DNA from: Gibbula magus
Lineage: Eukaryota; Mollusca; Gastropoda; Trochida; Trochidae
Direction: 5' to 3'
Assembly (NCBI GenBank): GCA_936450465.1
Contig: OW388302.1
Location: 18,367,569-18,431,568, forward strand
Length of the DNA stretch: 64,000 nt
Shown here: one piece after another, positions 27,828-41,261 of the stretch
How the letters are laid out: each line of letters starts with the position of its first letter
Numbering within the stretch: the stretch's first letter is position 1
Translations under genes and position numbers: made by a program
The notes under the pieces: model-generated
What the model saw: the letters and a program-made list of their open reading frames with translations, nothing else
The model's database searches: none
Told to the model about the DNA's origin: nothing

Positions 27828-28439
27828 TATGTCTATGAGACCGTCTATTCACTTTCCCTTTATGACTATGAGACCATCTATGCACTTTGCCTATATATCT
27901 ATGACACCGTCTATGCACTTTGCCTATATGTCTATGAGACGGTCTATGCACTTTGCCTATATGTCTATGAGACCGTCTAAGCACGTTGCCTATATGTGTA
28001 TCAGAGCGTCTATGCACTTTGCATATATGTCTATGAGACCGTCTATTCACTTTGCCTATATGTCTATGAGACCATCTATTCACTTTGCCTATATGTCTAT
28101 GAGACCGTCTATGCACTTTGCCTATATGTCTATGACACCGTCTATGCACTTTGCCTAGATGTCTATGACACCGTCTATTCACTTTGCCTATATGTCTATG
28201 AGACCGTCTATTCACTTTGCCTATATGTCTATGAGACGGTCTATGCACTTTGCCTATATGTCTATGAGACCGACTAAGGACTTTGCCTATATGTCTATGA
28301 GACGGTCTATGCACTTTGCCTATATGTCTATGAGACGGTCTCTGCACTTTGCCTATATGTCTATGACACCGTCTATGCACTTTGCCTATATGTCTATGAG
28401 ACAGTCTATGCACTTTGCCTATATGTCTATGACACCGTC

Positions 28440-30135
28440 TATGCACTTTGTCTATATGTCTATGAGACTGTCTATTCACTTTGCCTATATGTCTATGAGA
28501 CCGTCTATTCACTTTCCCTTTATGACTATGAGACCATCTATGCACTTTGCCTATATATCTATGAGACCGTCTATGCACTTTGCCTATATGTCTATGACAC
28601 TGTCTATGCACTTTGCCTAGATGTCTATGAGACTGTCTATTCACTTTGCCTATATGCCTATGACACCGTCTATGCACTTTGCCTATATGTCTATGAGACT
28701 GTCTATTCACTTTGCCTATATGTCTATGAGACAGTCTATGCACTTTGTCTATATGTCTATGAGACCGTCTATGCACTTTGCCTATATGTCTATGAGACCG
28801 TCTAAGCACGTTGCCTATATGTGTATCAGACTGTCTATGCACTTTGACTATATGTCTATGACACCGTCGATGCACTTTGCCTATATGTCTATGAGACTGT
28901 CTATTCACTTTGCCTATATGTCTATGAGACCGTCTATTCACTTTGCCTATATGTCTATGACACCGTCTATGCACTTTGCCTATATGTCTATGACACCGTC
29001 TATGCACTTTACCTATATGTCTATGAGACCGTCTATTCACTTTGCCTATATGTCTATGAGACCGTCTATTCACTTTGCCTATATGACTATGACACCGTCT
29101 ATTCACTTTGCCTATATGTCTATGAGACCGTCTATGCACTTTGCCTATATGTCTATGACACCGTCTATGCACTTTGCCTATATGTCTATGAGACCGTCTA
29201 TGCACTTTGCCTATATGTCTATGAGACCGTCTAAGCACGTTGCCTATATGTGTATCAGACTGTCTATGCACTTTGCCTATATGTCTATGACACCGTCGAT
29301 GCACTTTGCCTATATGTCAATGACACCGTCTATGCACTTTGCCTATATGTGTATCAGACTGTCTATGCACTTTGCCTATATGTGTATCAGACTGTCTTAG
29401 CACGTTGCCTATATGTGTATCAGACTGTCTATGTACTTTGCCTATATGTCTATGACACCGTCGATGCACTTTGCCTATATGTCAATGACACCGTCTATGC
29501 ACTTTGCCTATATGTGTATCAGACTGTCTATGCACTTTGCCTATATGTCTCTGACACCGTCGATGCACTTTGCCTATATGTCTATGAGACCGTCTGAGCA
29601 CGTTGCCTATATGTGTATCAGACTGTCTATGCACTTTGCCTATATGTCTATGAGACTGTCTATTCACTTTAACTATATGTCTATGACACCGTCTATGCAC
29701 TTTGCCTATATGTCTATGAGACCATCTATGCACTTTGCCTATATGTCTATGAGACCGTCTATGCACTTTACCTATATGTCTATGAGACCGTCTATTCACT
29801 TTGCCTATATGTCTATGAGACCGTCTATTCACTTTGCCTATATGTCTATGACACTGTCTATTCACTTTGCCTATATGTCTATGAGACCGTCTATTCACTT
29901 TGCCTATATGTCTATGAGACTGTCTATTCACTTTGCTTATATGTCTATGAGACCGACTATTCACTGTGCCTATATGTCTATGACACCGTCTATTCACTTT
30001 GCCTATATGTCTATGAGACCGTCTATTCACTATACCTATATGTCTATGAGACTGTCTATTCACTTTGCTTACATGTCTATGAGACCGTCTATTCACTTTG
30101 CCTATATGTCTATGACACCGTCTATTCACTTTGCC
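28440..30135. repeat. Second copy of the 19778-21473 block
   Basis: It is nearly identical to the block 8,662 bp to its left. Immediately before it, 28070-28440 instead matches 30710-31080 at an offset of 2,640 bp, exactly 80 monomers, so this part of the array is a patchwork of at least two duplication events. Confidence 0.8.
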
Positions 30136-33100
30136 TATATGTCTATGAGACCGTCTATTCACTTTGCCTATATGTCTATGACACCGTCTATTCACTTTGC
30201 GTATATGTCTATGAGACCGTCTATGCACTTTGCCTATATGTCTATGACACCGTCTATGCACTTTGACTATATGTCTATGAGACTGTCTATTCACTTTGCC
30301 TATATGTCTATGAGACCATCTATTCACTTTGCCTATATGTCTATGAGACCGTCTATGCACTTTGCCTTTATGTCTATGAAACCATCAATGCACTTTGCCT
30401 ATATGTCTATGAGACCGTCTAAGCACTTTGCCTATATGTGTATCAGACCGTATATGCACTTTGCCTATATGTCTATGAAACCGTCTATTCACTTTGCCTA
30501 TATGTCTATAAGACCATCTATGCACTTTGCCTATATGTGTATCAGACCGTCTATGCACTTTGCCTATATGTCTATGACACCGTCTATTCACTTTGCGTAT
30601 ATCTCTATGAGACCGTCTATGCACTTTGCCTATATGTCTATGACACCGTCTATGCACTTTGACTATATGTCTATGAGACTGTCTATTCACTTTGCCTATA
30701 TGTCTATGAGACCATCTATTCACTTTGCCTATATGTCTATGAGACCGTCTATGCACTTTGCCTATATGTCTATGACACCGTCTATGCACTTTGCCTAGAT
30801 GTCTATGACACCGTCTATTCACTTTGCCTATATGTCTATGAGACCGTCTATTCACTTTGCCTATATGTCTATGAGACGGTCTATGCACTTTGCCTATATG
30901 TCTATGAGACCGACTAAGGACTTTGCCTATATGTCTATGAGACGGTCTATGCACTTTGCCTATATGTCTATGAGACGGTCTCTGCACTTTGCCTATATGT
31001 CTATGACACCGTCTATGCACTTTGCCTATATGTCTATGAGACAGTCTATGCACTTTGCCTATATGTCTATGACACCGTCTATTCACTTTGCCTATATGTC
31101 TATGACACCGTCTATTCACTTTGCCTATATGTCTATGAGACCGTCTATGCACTTTGCCTATATGTCTATGAGACTGTCTATTCACTTTGCATATATGTCT
31201 ATGAGACTGTCTATTCACTTTGTCTTTATGTCTATGACACCGTCTATTCACTTTGCCTATATGTCTATGAGACCGTCTATGCACTTTGCCTATATGTCTA
31301 TGACACCGTCGAGGCACTTTGCCTATATGTCTATGAGACTGTCTATTCACTTTGCCTATATGTCTATGAGACTGTCTATTCACTTTACCTATATGTCTAT
31401 GAGACTGTCTATTCACTTTGCCTATATGTCTATGAGACTGTCTATTCACTTTACCTATATGTCTATGACACCGTCTATGCACTTTGCCTATATGTCTATG
31501 AGACTGTCTATTCACTTTGCCTATATGTCTATGAGACTGTCTATTCACTTTACCTATATGTCTATGAGACTGTCTATTCACTTTGTCTTTATGTCTATGA
31601 CACCGTCTATTCACTTTGCCTATATGTCTATGACACCGTCTATTCACTTTGCGTATATGTCTATGAGACTGTCTATGCACTTTGCCTATATGTCTATGAG
31701 ACCGACTAAGGACTTTGCCTATATGTGTATCAGACCGTCTATGCACTTTGCCTATTTGTCTATGAGACGGTCTATGCACTTTGCCTATATGTCTATGACA
31801 CCGTCTATGCACTTTGCCTATATGTCTATGAGACTGTCTATTCACTTTGCCTATATGTCTATGACACCGTCTATGCACTTTCCCTATATGTCTATGAGAC
31901 TGTCTATTCACTTTGCATATATGTCTATGAGACTGTCTATTCACTTTGTCTTTATGTCTATGACACCGTCTATTCACTTTGCCTATATGTCTATGACACC
32001 GTCTATTCACTTTGCGTATATGTCTATGAGACCGTCTATGCACTTTGCCTATATGTCTATGACACCGTCTATCCACTTTGACTATATGTCTATGAGACTG
32101 TCTATTCACTTTGCCTATATGTCTATGAGACCATCTATTCACTTTGCCTATATGTCTATGAGACCGTCTATGCACTTTGCCTTTATGTCTATGAAACCAT
32201 CTAAGCACTTTGCCTATATGTCTATGAGACCGTCTAAGCACTTTGCCTATATGTGTATCAGACCGTATATGCACTTTGCCTATATGTCTATGACACCGTC
32301 TATGCACTTTGCCTATATGTCTATGAGACCGTCTATGCACTTTGTCTATATGTCTATGAGACCGTCTAAGCACTTTACCTATATGTCTATGAGACTGTCT
32401 ATTCACTTCGATATATGTCTATGAGACTGTCTATTTACTTTGTCTTTATGTCTATGACACCGTCTATTCACTTTGCCTATATGTCTATGAGACCGTCTAA
32501 GCACTTTGCCTATATGTGTATCAGACCGTATATGCACTTTGCCTATATGTCTATGACACCGTCTATGCACTTTGCCTTTATGTCTATGAGACCGTCTATG
32601 CACTTTGTCTATATGTCTATGAGACCGTCTAAGCACTTTACCTATATGTCTATGAGACTGTCTATTCACTTCGATATATGTCTATGAGACTGTCTATTTA
32701 CTTTGTCTTTATGTCTATGACACCGTCTATTCACTTTGCCTATATGTCTATGACACCGTCTATTCACTTTGCGTATATAACTATGACACCGTCTATGCAC
32801 TTTGACTATATGTCTATGAGACTGTCTATTCACTTTGCCTATATGTCTATGAGACCGACTAAGGACTTTGCCTATATGTGTATCAGACCGTCTATGCACT
32901 TTGCCTATTTGTCTATGAGACGGTCTATGCACTTTGCCTATATGTCTATGACACCGTCTATGCACTTTGCCTATATGTCTATGAGACTGTCTATTCACTT
33001 TGCCTATATGTCTATGACACCGTCTGTGCACTTTCCCTATATGTCTATGAGACTGTCTATTCACTTTGCATATATGTCTATGAGACTGTCTATTCACTTT

Positions 33101-35924
33101 GTCTTTATGTCTATGACACCGTCTATTCACTTTGCCTATATGTCTATGACACCGTCTATTCACTTTGCGTATATGTCTATGAGACCGTCTATGCACTTTG
33201 ACTATATGTCTATGAGACTGTCTATTCACTTTGCCTATATGTCTATGAGACCATCTATTCACTTTGCCTATATGTCTATGAGACCGTCTATGCACTTTGC
33301 CTTTATGTCTATGAAACCATCTATGCACTTTGCCTATATGTCTATGAGACCGTCTAAGCACTTTGCCTATATGTGTATCAGACCGTATATGCACTTTGCC
33401 TATATGTCTATGACACCGTCTATGCACTTTGCCTATATGTGTATCAGACCGTATATGCACTTTGCCTATATGTCTATGACACCGTCTATGCACTTTGCCT
33501 ATATGTCTATGAGACCGTCTATGCACTTTGTCTATATGTCTATGAGACCGTCTAAGCACTTTACCTATATGTCTATGAGACCGTCTATGCACTTTGTCTA
33601 TATGTCTATGAGACCGTCTAAGCACTTTGCCTATATGTGTATCATAGCGTCTATGCACTTTGCGTATATGTCTATGAGACCGTCTATGCACTTTGCCTAT
33701 ATGTCTATGACACCGTCTATGCACTTTGCCTAGATGTCTATGACACCGTCTATTCACTTTGCCTATATGTCTATGAGACCGTCTATTCACTTTGCCTATA
33801 TGTCTATGACACCGTCTATGCACTTTGCCTATATGTCTATGAGACTGTCTATTCACTTTGCCTATTTGTCTATGAGACGGTCTATGCACTTTGCCTATAT
33901 GTCTATGAGACCGTCTATGCACTTTGCCTATATGTCTATGAGACCGACTAAGGACTTTGCCTATATGTGTATCAGACCGTCTATGCACTTTGCCTATTTG
34001 TCTATGAGACGGTCTATGCACTTTGCCTATATGTCTATGACACCGTCTATGCACTTTGCCTATATGTCTATGAGACCGTCTATGCACTTTGCCTATATGT
34101 CTATGACACCGTCTATTCACTTTGCCTATATGTCTATGACACCGTCTATTCACTTTGCCTATATGTCTATGAGACCGTCTATGCACTTTGCCTATATGTC
34201 TATGAGACTGTCTATTCACTTTGCATATATGTCTATGAGACTGTCTATTCACTTTGTCTTTATGTCTATGACACCGTCTATTCACTTTGCCTATATGTCT
34301 ATGAGACCGTCTATGCACTTTGCCTATATGTCTATGACACTGTCTATGCACTTTGCCTATATGTCTATGAGACTGTCTATTCACTTTGCCTATATGTCTA
34401 TGAGACTGTCTATTCACTTTACCTATATGTCTATGAGACTGTCTATTCACTTTGCCTATATGTCTATGAGACTGTCTATTCACTTTACCTATATGTCTAT
34501 GACACCGTCTATGCACTTTGCCTATATGTCTATGAGACTGTCTATTCACTTTGCCTATATGTCTATGAGACTGTCTATTCACTTTACCTATATGTCTATG
34601 ACACCGTCTATGCACTTTGCCTATATGTCTATGAGACTGTCTATTCACTTTGCCTATATGTCTATGAGACGGTCTTTGCACTTTGCCTATATGTCTATGA
34701 GACCGTCTATGCACTTTGCCTATATGTCTATGAGACCGACTAAGGACTTTGCCTATATGTGTATCAGACCGTCTATGCACTTTGCCTATTTGTCTATGAG
34801 ACGGTCTATGCACTTTGCCTATATGTCTATGACACCGTCTATGCACTTTGCCTATATGTCTATGAGACTGTCTATTCACTTTGCCTATATGTCTATGACA
34901 CCGTCTATGCCCTTTGCCTATATGTCTATGAGACTGTCTATTCACTTTGCATATATGTCTATGAGACTGTCTATTCACTTTGTCTTTATGTCTATGACAC
35001 CGTCTATTCACTTTGCCTATATGTCTATGAGACCATCTATGCACTTTGCCTATATATCTATGACACCGTCTATGCACTTTGCCTATATGTCTATGAGACT
35101 GTCTATTCACTTTGCCTATATGTCTATGACACCGTCTATGAAATTTGCCTATATGTCTATGAGACTGTCTATTCACTTTGCATATATGTCTATGAGACTG
35201 TCTATTCACTTTGTCTTTATGTCTATGACACCGTCTATTCACTTTGCCTATATGTCTATGAGACCGTCTATGCACTTTGCCTATATGTCTATGACACCGT
35301 CTATGCACTTTGCCTATATGTCTATGAGACTGTCTATTCACTTTGCCTATATGTCTATGACACCGTCTATGCACTTTGTCTATATGTCTATGAGACTGTC
35401 TATTCACTTTGCCTATATGTCTATGAGACCGTCTATTCACTTTCCCTTTATGACTATGAGACCATCTATGCACTTTGCCTATATGTCTATGAGACCGTCT
35501 ATTCACTTTGCCTATATGTCTATGAGACTGTCTATTCACTTTGCCTATATGTCTATGAGACCGTCTATTCACTTTGTCTATATGTCTATGACACCGTCTA
35601 TTCACTTTGCCTATATGTCTATGAGACTGTCTATGCACTTTGCCTATATGTCTATGACACTGTCTATGCACTTTGCCTATATGTCTATGAGACCGTCTAT
35701 GCACTTTGCCTATATGTCTATGACACCGTCTATGCACTTTGCCTATATGTCTATGAGACCGTCTATTCACTTTGCCTATATGTCTATGACACCGTCTATG
35801 CACTTTGCCTATATGTCTATGAGACCATCTATTCACTTTGTCTATATGTCTATGACACCGTCTATTCACTTTGCCTATATGTCTATGAGACCGTCTATGC
35901 ACTTTGCCTATATGTCTATAAACC

Positions 35925-37400
35925 GTCTAAGCACTTTGCCTATATGTGTATCAGAGCGTCTATGCACTTTGCCTATATGTCTATGAGACCGTCTATTCAC
36001 TTTGCCTATATGTCTATGAGACTGTCTATTCACTTTGCCTATATGTCTATGAGACCGTCTATTCACTTTGCCTATATGTCTATGAGACCGTCTATTCACT
36101 TTGTCTATATGTCTATGACACCGTCTATGCACTTTGTCTATATGTCTATGAGACGATCTATGCACTTTGCCTATATGTCTATGAGACGGTCTATGCACTT
36201 TGCCTATATGTCTATGAGACCGTCTATGCACTTTGCCTATATGTCTATAAACCATCTAAGCACTTTGCCTATATGTGTATCAGAGCGTCTATGCACTTTG
36301 CCTATATGTCTATGAGACCGTCTATGCACTTTGCCTATATGTCTATGAGACTGTCTATTCACTTTGCATATATGTCTATGAGACTGTCTATTCACTTTGC
36401 CTATATGTCTATGAGACCGTCTATTCACTTTGTCTATATGTCTATGACACCGTCTATTCACTTTGCCTATATGTCTATGAGACTGTCTATGCACTTTGCC
36501 TATATGTCTATGACACCGTCTATGCACTTTGCCTATATGTCTATGAGACCGTCTATGCACTTTGCCTATATGTTTATGAGACCGTCTATGCACTTTGCCT
36601 ATATGTCTATGAGACCGTCTATTCACTTTGCCTATATGTCTATGACACCGTCTATGCACTTTGCCTATATGTCTATGAGACCATCTATTCCCTTTGTCTA
36701 TATGTCTATGACACCGTCTATTCACTTTGCCTATATGTCTATGAGACCGTCTATGCACTTTGCCTATATGTCTATAAACCGTCTAAGCACTTTGCCTATA
36801 TGTGTATCAGAGCGTCTATGCACTTTGCCTATATGTCTATGAGACCGTCTATTCACTTTGCCTATATGTCTATGAGACTGTCTATTCACTTTGCCTATAT
36901 GTCTATGAGACCGTCTATTCACTTTGCCTATATGTCTATGAGACCGTCTATTCACTTTGTCTATATGTCTATGACACCGTCTATGCACTTTGTCTATATG
37001 TCTATGAGACCATCTATGCACTTTGCCTATATGTCTATGAGACGGTCTATGCACTTTGCCTATATGTCTATGAGACCGTCTATGCACTTTGCCTATATGT
37101 CTATAAACCGTCTAAGCACTTTGCCTATATGTGTATCAGAGCGTCTATGCACTTTGCCTATATGTCTATGAGACCGTCTATTCACTTTGCCTATATGTCT
37201 ATGAGACTGTCTATTCACTTTGTCTATATGTCTATGACACCGTCTATTCACTTTGCCTATATGTCTATGAGACCGTCTATGCACTTTGCCAATATGTCTA
37301 TGACACCGTCTATATGCACTTTGCCTATATGTCAATGAGACCGTCTATGCACTTTGCCTATATGTCTATAAACAGTCTAAGCACTTTGCCTATATGTGTA
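35925..37400. repeat. Edge sub-array with a shared 1-bp-deleted monomer
   Basis: The rare junction TATGTCTATAAACC, which lacks one base relative to TCTATGAGACC, recurs before the marker CAGAGCGTC at about 35925, 36250, 36780, 37110 and 37375. The following marker starts (35946, 36275, 36802, 37131, 37396) are 329, 527, 329 and 265 bp apart. 329 and 527 are n x 33 - 1, so these units were copied together after the deletion arose. Confidence 0.8.
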
Positions 37401-38735
37401 TCAGAGCGTCTATGCACTTTGCCTATATGTCTATGAGACAGTCTATTCACTTTGCCTATATGTCTATGAGACCATCTATTCACTTTGTCTATATGTCTAT
37501 GACACCGTCTATGCACTTTGCCTATATGTCTATGAGACTGTCTATTCACTTTGCCTATATGTCTATGAGACCGTCTATTCACTTTGTCTATATGTCTATG
37601 ACACCGTCTATTTACTTTGCCTATATGTCTATGAGACCGTCTATGCACTTTGCCTATATGTCTATGACACTGTCTATGCACTTTGCCTATATGTCTATGA
37701 GACCGTCTATTCACTTTGTCTATATGTCTATGACACCGTCTATGCACTTTGCCTATATGTCTATGAGACTGTCTATGCACTTTGCCTATATGTCTATGAG
37801 ACCGTCTATGCACTTTACCTATATGTCTATGAGACCGTCTATTCACTTTGCCTATATGTCTATGACACCGTCTATGCACTTTGCCTATATGTCTATGAGA
37901 CCGTCTATGCACTTTGCCTATATGTCTATGAGACCGTCTAAGCACTTTGCCTATATGTGTATCAGACCGTCTATGCACTTTGCCTATATGTCTATGAGAC
38001 CATCTATGCACTTTGCCTATATGTCTGTGAGACCGTCTATTCACTTTGCCTATATGTCTATGACACCGTCTATGCACTTTGCCTATATGTCTATGAGACT
38101 GTCTATTCACTTTGCCTATATGTCTATGAGACCGTCTTTTCACTTTGTCTATATGACTATGACACCGTCTATTCACTTTGCCTATATGTCTATGAGACCG
38201 TCTATGCACTTTGCCTATTTGTCAATGACACCGTCTATGCACTTTGCCTATATGTCTATGAGACTGTCTATTCACTTTGCCTATATGTCTATGAGACCGT
38301 CTATTCACTTTGCCTATATGTCTATGACACCGTCTATGCACTTTGCCTATATGTCTATGAGACTGTCTATTCACTTTGCCTATATGTCTATGAGACCGTC
38401 TTTTCACATTGTCTATATGTCTATGACACCGTCTATTCACTTTGCCTTTATGTCTATGAGACCGTCTATGCACCTTGCCTATATGTCTATGAGACCATCT
38501 ATTCACTTTGCCTATATGTCTATGAGACCATCTGTGCACATTGCCTATATGCCTATGAGGCCGTCTATGCACTTTGCCTATATGTATATGAGACCGTCTA
38601 TGCACTTTGCTTATATGTCTATGAGACCATCTATGCACTTTACCTATATGTCTATGAGACCGTCTATGCACTTTGCTTATATGACTATGAGACTGTCTAT
38701 GCACTTTGCCTATATGTCTATGAGACCGTCTATGC

Positions 38736-39650
38736 GGTAGATGTCTTCTGACTGTCTCCTCAGCCACGCCTCAGTAACTGCCTTGAGTTCATCATCATCA
38801 CCAAATATTGTTCGACGCAAGTGTGATTTCAAATTGAGAAAGTCGATTTGGGCCAAATATTGACTGTAGGGGAATGTTTAAGTTGTTCAAGGCCACAGTG
38901 TTGAAGTGAAACCTGTGCAATACTTCTCTTATGCACTGGAGCGTTGTCATGAAGAGTCAAAACTCCAGGAGACAACAATGCCGTGCCTCTTCTTCTCGAT
39001 CACCGCTCTCAATTGCTACAGCATGTAAGTCAGCATATTAGGCTCCTGTTTTCGTAGTTTAGGTGGTTTATAGTCTGTAAGTATCGTACGCCCCTTGAAT
39101 CCAAGAAAATGGTCGCCATGATCTTGTAAGCAGAGAATGATTGTGCTTTCATTGCATGGATCCTTGCTTGGTGTAGGGATCCCACTGATGAATCTATGTT
39201 TCGTCGCATGTAACCAGATGGGCATGAACGCTATCGGGATCAGCATTGTCAGCAAATGTCAAAGAGGTCACGAGTGGATTCAACTCTCTAACTAGTGTCG
39301 ATATTGTGCATTTAAATTTCATGGCACCCATCTTGCAGGCACCTTGAAAATGTGCAAATGCTCATGAATTACGATGCAAACACATCCATGAGAAAAGCCA
39401 CACTCGTTATTCTACGATTGGACATGATTAAGCCCTGTATCCGTGCAACCATATCATCTGTAATGGCTTCAACAGGCCATCCTAACCTAATCGTCCTAGG
39501 AGCTGCGACCATGCTGGAACTAAGCTGACCCTTTTTCATGAAAAGAATATTGAGGGGCTTCTTTCCCATAAACATTGGTCATATGTTTATGTATGTCGGT
39601 CGCATTCACTCCTTATTTCCTGAGTTTGAGTTTGGTCGAATAAACATTTC
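38736..39650 (-). pseudogene. Degenerate mariner transposase
   Basis: Across three frames, the minus strand encodes most of a mariner-family transposase. From N to C: GVNATDIHKHMTNVYGKEAP near 39615-39560; a second helix-turn-helix part, DDMVARIQGLIMSNRRIT, near 39465-39410; VTCDET then a stop where Trp is expected, near 39210; HFLGFKGRTIL near 39110; LHDNAPVHK near 38955; and SHLRRTIFGDDDELKAV ending LRRQSEDIYR at 38736. The first two catalytic Asp residues are readable, and an Asp remains at the third site. Several stops and frameshifts make it inactive. No inverted repeats were found, and its 3' end is cut off by the satellite. Confidence 0.85.
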
Positions 39651-41261
39651 TTTTTTGAAGAAACATACATAACCTTTCCATTGACGTAACGTTCTATTAG
39701 TTCATGAAGTTGACTCGCGTTAAAGAAACGGTTTTCGCAAACTTGAATGTGCACTTGTACACACATATTACCATGCTGAGGTACAGGTTATACTGTATGG
39801 ACTAAGAGCTACAGACACGCATCATGGACATTTCACAACACAATGTACCATACGTACCAGTTACAGTGAACTCGTGAATTTTCTTCTCAAGATGGGTTTT
39901 CCTGTCTTCTCCGTCATAATTGATGCTGAATATACCTATATATAGGGCTCGGGGAAAGTAGAGGCGTCTGAAACACAGTTTTTTCTTTACTTCTTAAAAC
40001 ATGTTTTACTAGGGAAAATAATAATTTCAAAAATGTTGTCGAAAACATGGTCAGGTTAGTAATAAGATCAAATGAAATAAATAAATAAAATGAAATAAAA
40101 TATCCCCCAAGATATATGTTCACATGAACAAGAAATGAGTACAAAATCAGCTATGTAAGAAGCACTTGTTTAACAAATAAAACAAGAAATATAAAGAAAT
40201 ATACCATTACATTGGTACATTGAAATTCAATGCATTGTGTTTCATATCATTGTCATCCGCTTTTACTCGTCTAATGAAAACCAAAACGAGGTCATAGTTG
40301 TCAGTACCGGAAGTGACGTCTATTAATGATTGAGAATGAATGAATGAATAACGTGCAACTCTAACAGGAACGTGATTTCGAAGGAGGATCCGGTTTGTAA
40401 GATTAAATGTTGCTGATCGATTGAGTTGCACGGTGATCAATTGAGGGAAGGGTCTGTTTCATTTGAGTAATTTGTTGTAGGAGCTTTTATTACTCACCCG
40501 TTGAAAATATCATGGTTTGATAAAACTACCGTGTTATTACACTTTGTGTAATAACATCGAGTGCTTTCGATTGACGTGATGTGATGATGGTTAAAACATG
40601 ACGTCACAATATCAGCACCGCGGTCGCAATGAAGTTTGTCCCATTTATTGAGTTCGTGCAACTTAATCAGCGCCTAATAAATGGAATACTAAACTCGGTC
40701 CCATTTAATAACATATATAAATAATAAATCAGAAACAATATACCTTAGTCAATTTAAATCATAAATATAATAACACTCATATGAAATCACCTTCTACGAA
40801 CCGACCCTCTCAGGAAACAAACTTTAAATGCTACAGTTAATCAGTGTCCTGTCGTCATAGACAAAGGGAACGACCAGTTGGATATTAAGCTATCGATATA
40901 TCGAAGATTTGAGTTGTTTAAATGAAGATTTGCATGCTAAATCAACAGTTTAAAGTTGCTAAAACAGGTTCATATGATAGCAGGGCACACACGGCAGGCA
41001 ACACTTCAGTGACCAAGGCAGCCTTTTCATTTCGTTCGGCCCTATTGTTACTGTGTTCTAAATCCATTTTAATGAATCGCGGAAGTATTCATAGGGAATG
41101 ACGACCATGATGGCATAGTCGACCTTTAATTTATTGGTTTTCATGTGTATGTAGAAAACTGTCCTTAACATATTAACCTTTAGAGCAATCCTTTCCATTC
41201 GCAATGCACCCATGAAAGAGAGGCACCCAAATAATATCTCAAACTGAGACAACGTCTCTAC
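39651..41261. other. Intergenic, no supported gene
   Basis: This is AT-rich single-copy-looking sequence. It contains a short AATAAATAAAATGAAATAAAA run near 40073-40100. The short open frames have no recognisable domain, start context or splice partners. Confidence 0.6.

Larger units (their letters stand above)
27828..38735. repeat. 33-bp satellite array, right part
   Basis: The same 33-bp satellite resumes after the transposon and runs for about 330 monomers to 38735. Variants become more diverse towards the right edge, with monomers such as GAGGCCGTC and TATGTATATGAG near 38560-38590. This fits weaker homogenisation at array margins. The last monomer stops at GTCTATGC, directly followed by mariner transposase codons. 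Confidence 0.96.

Noticed and set aside
1..38735. CRISPR-like direct repeats
   Set aside because: There are no unique spacers; the repeats are head-to-tail satellite monomers in a eukaryotic genome.
1..38735. CENP-B box in the satellite monomer
   Set aside because: The monomer has no TTCG....A..CGGG core, so no direct link to CENP-B binding can be claimed.
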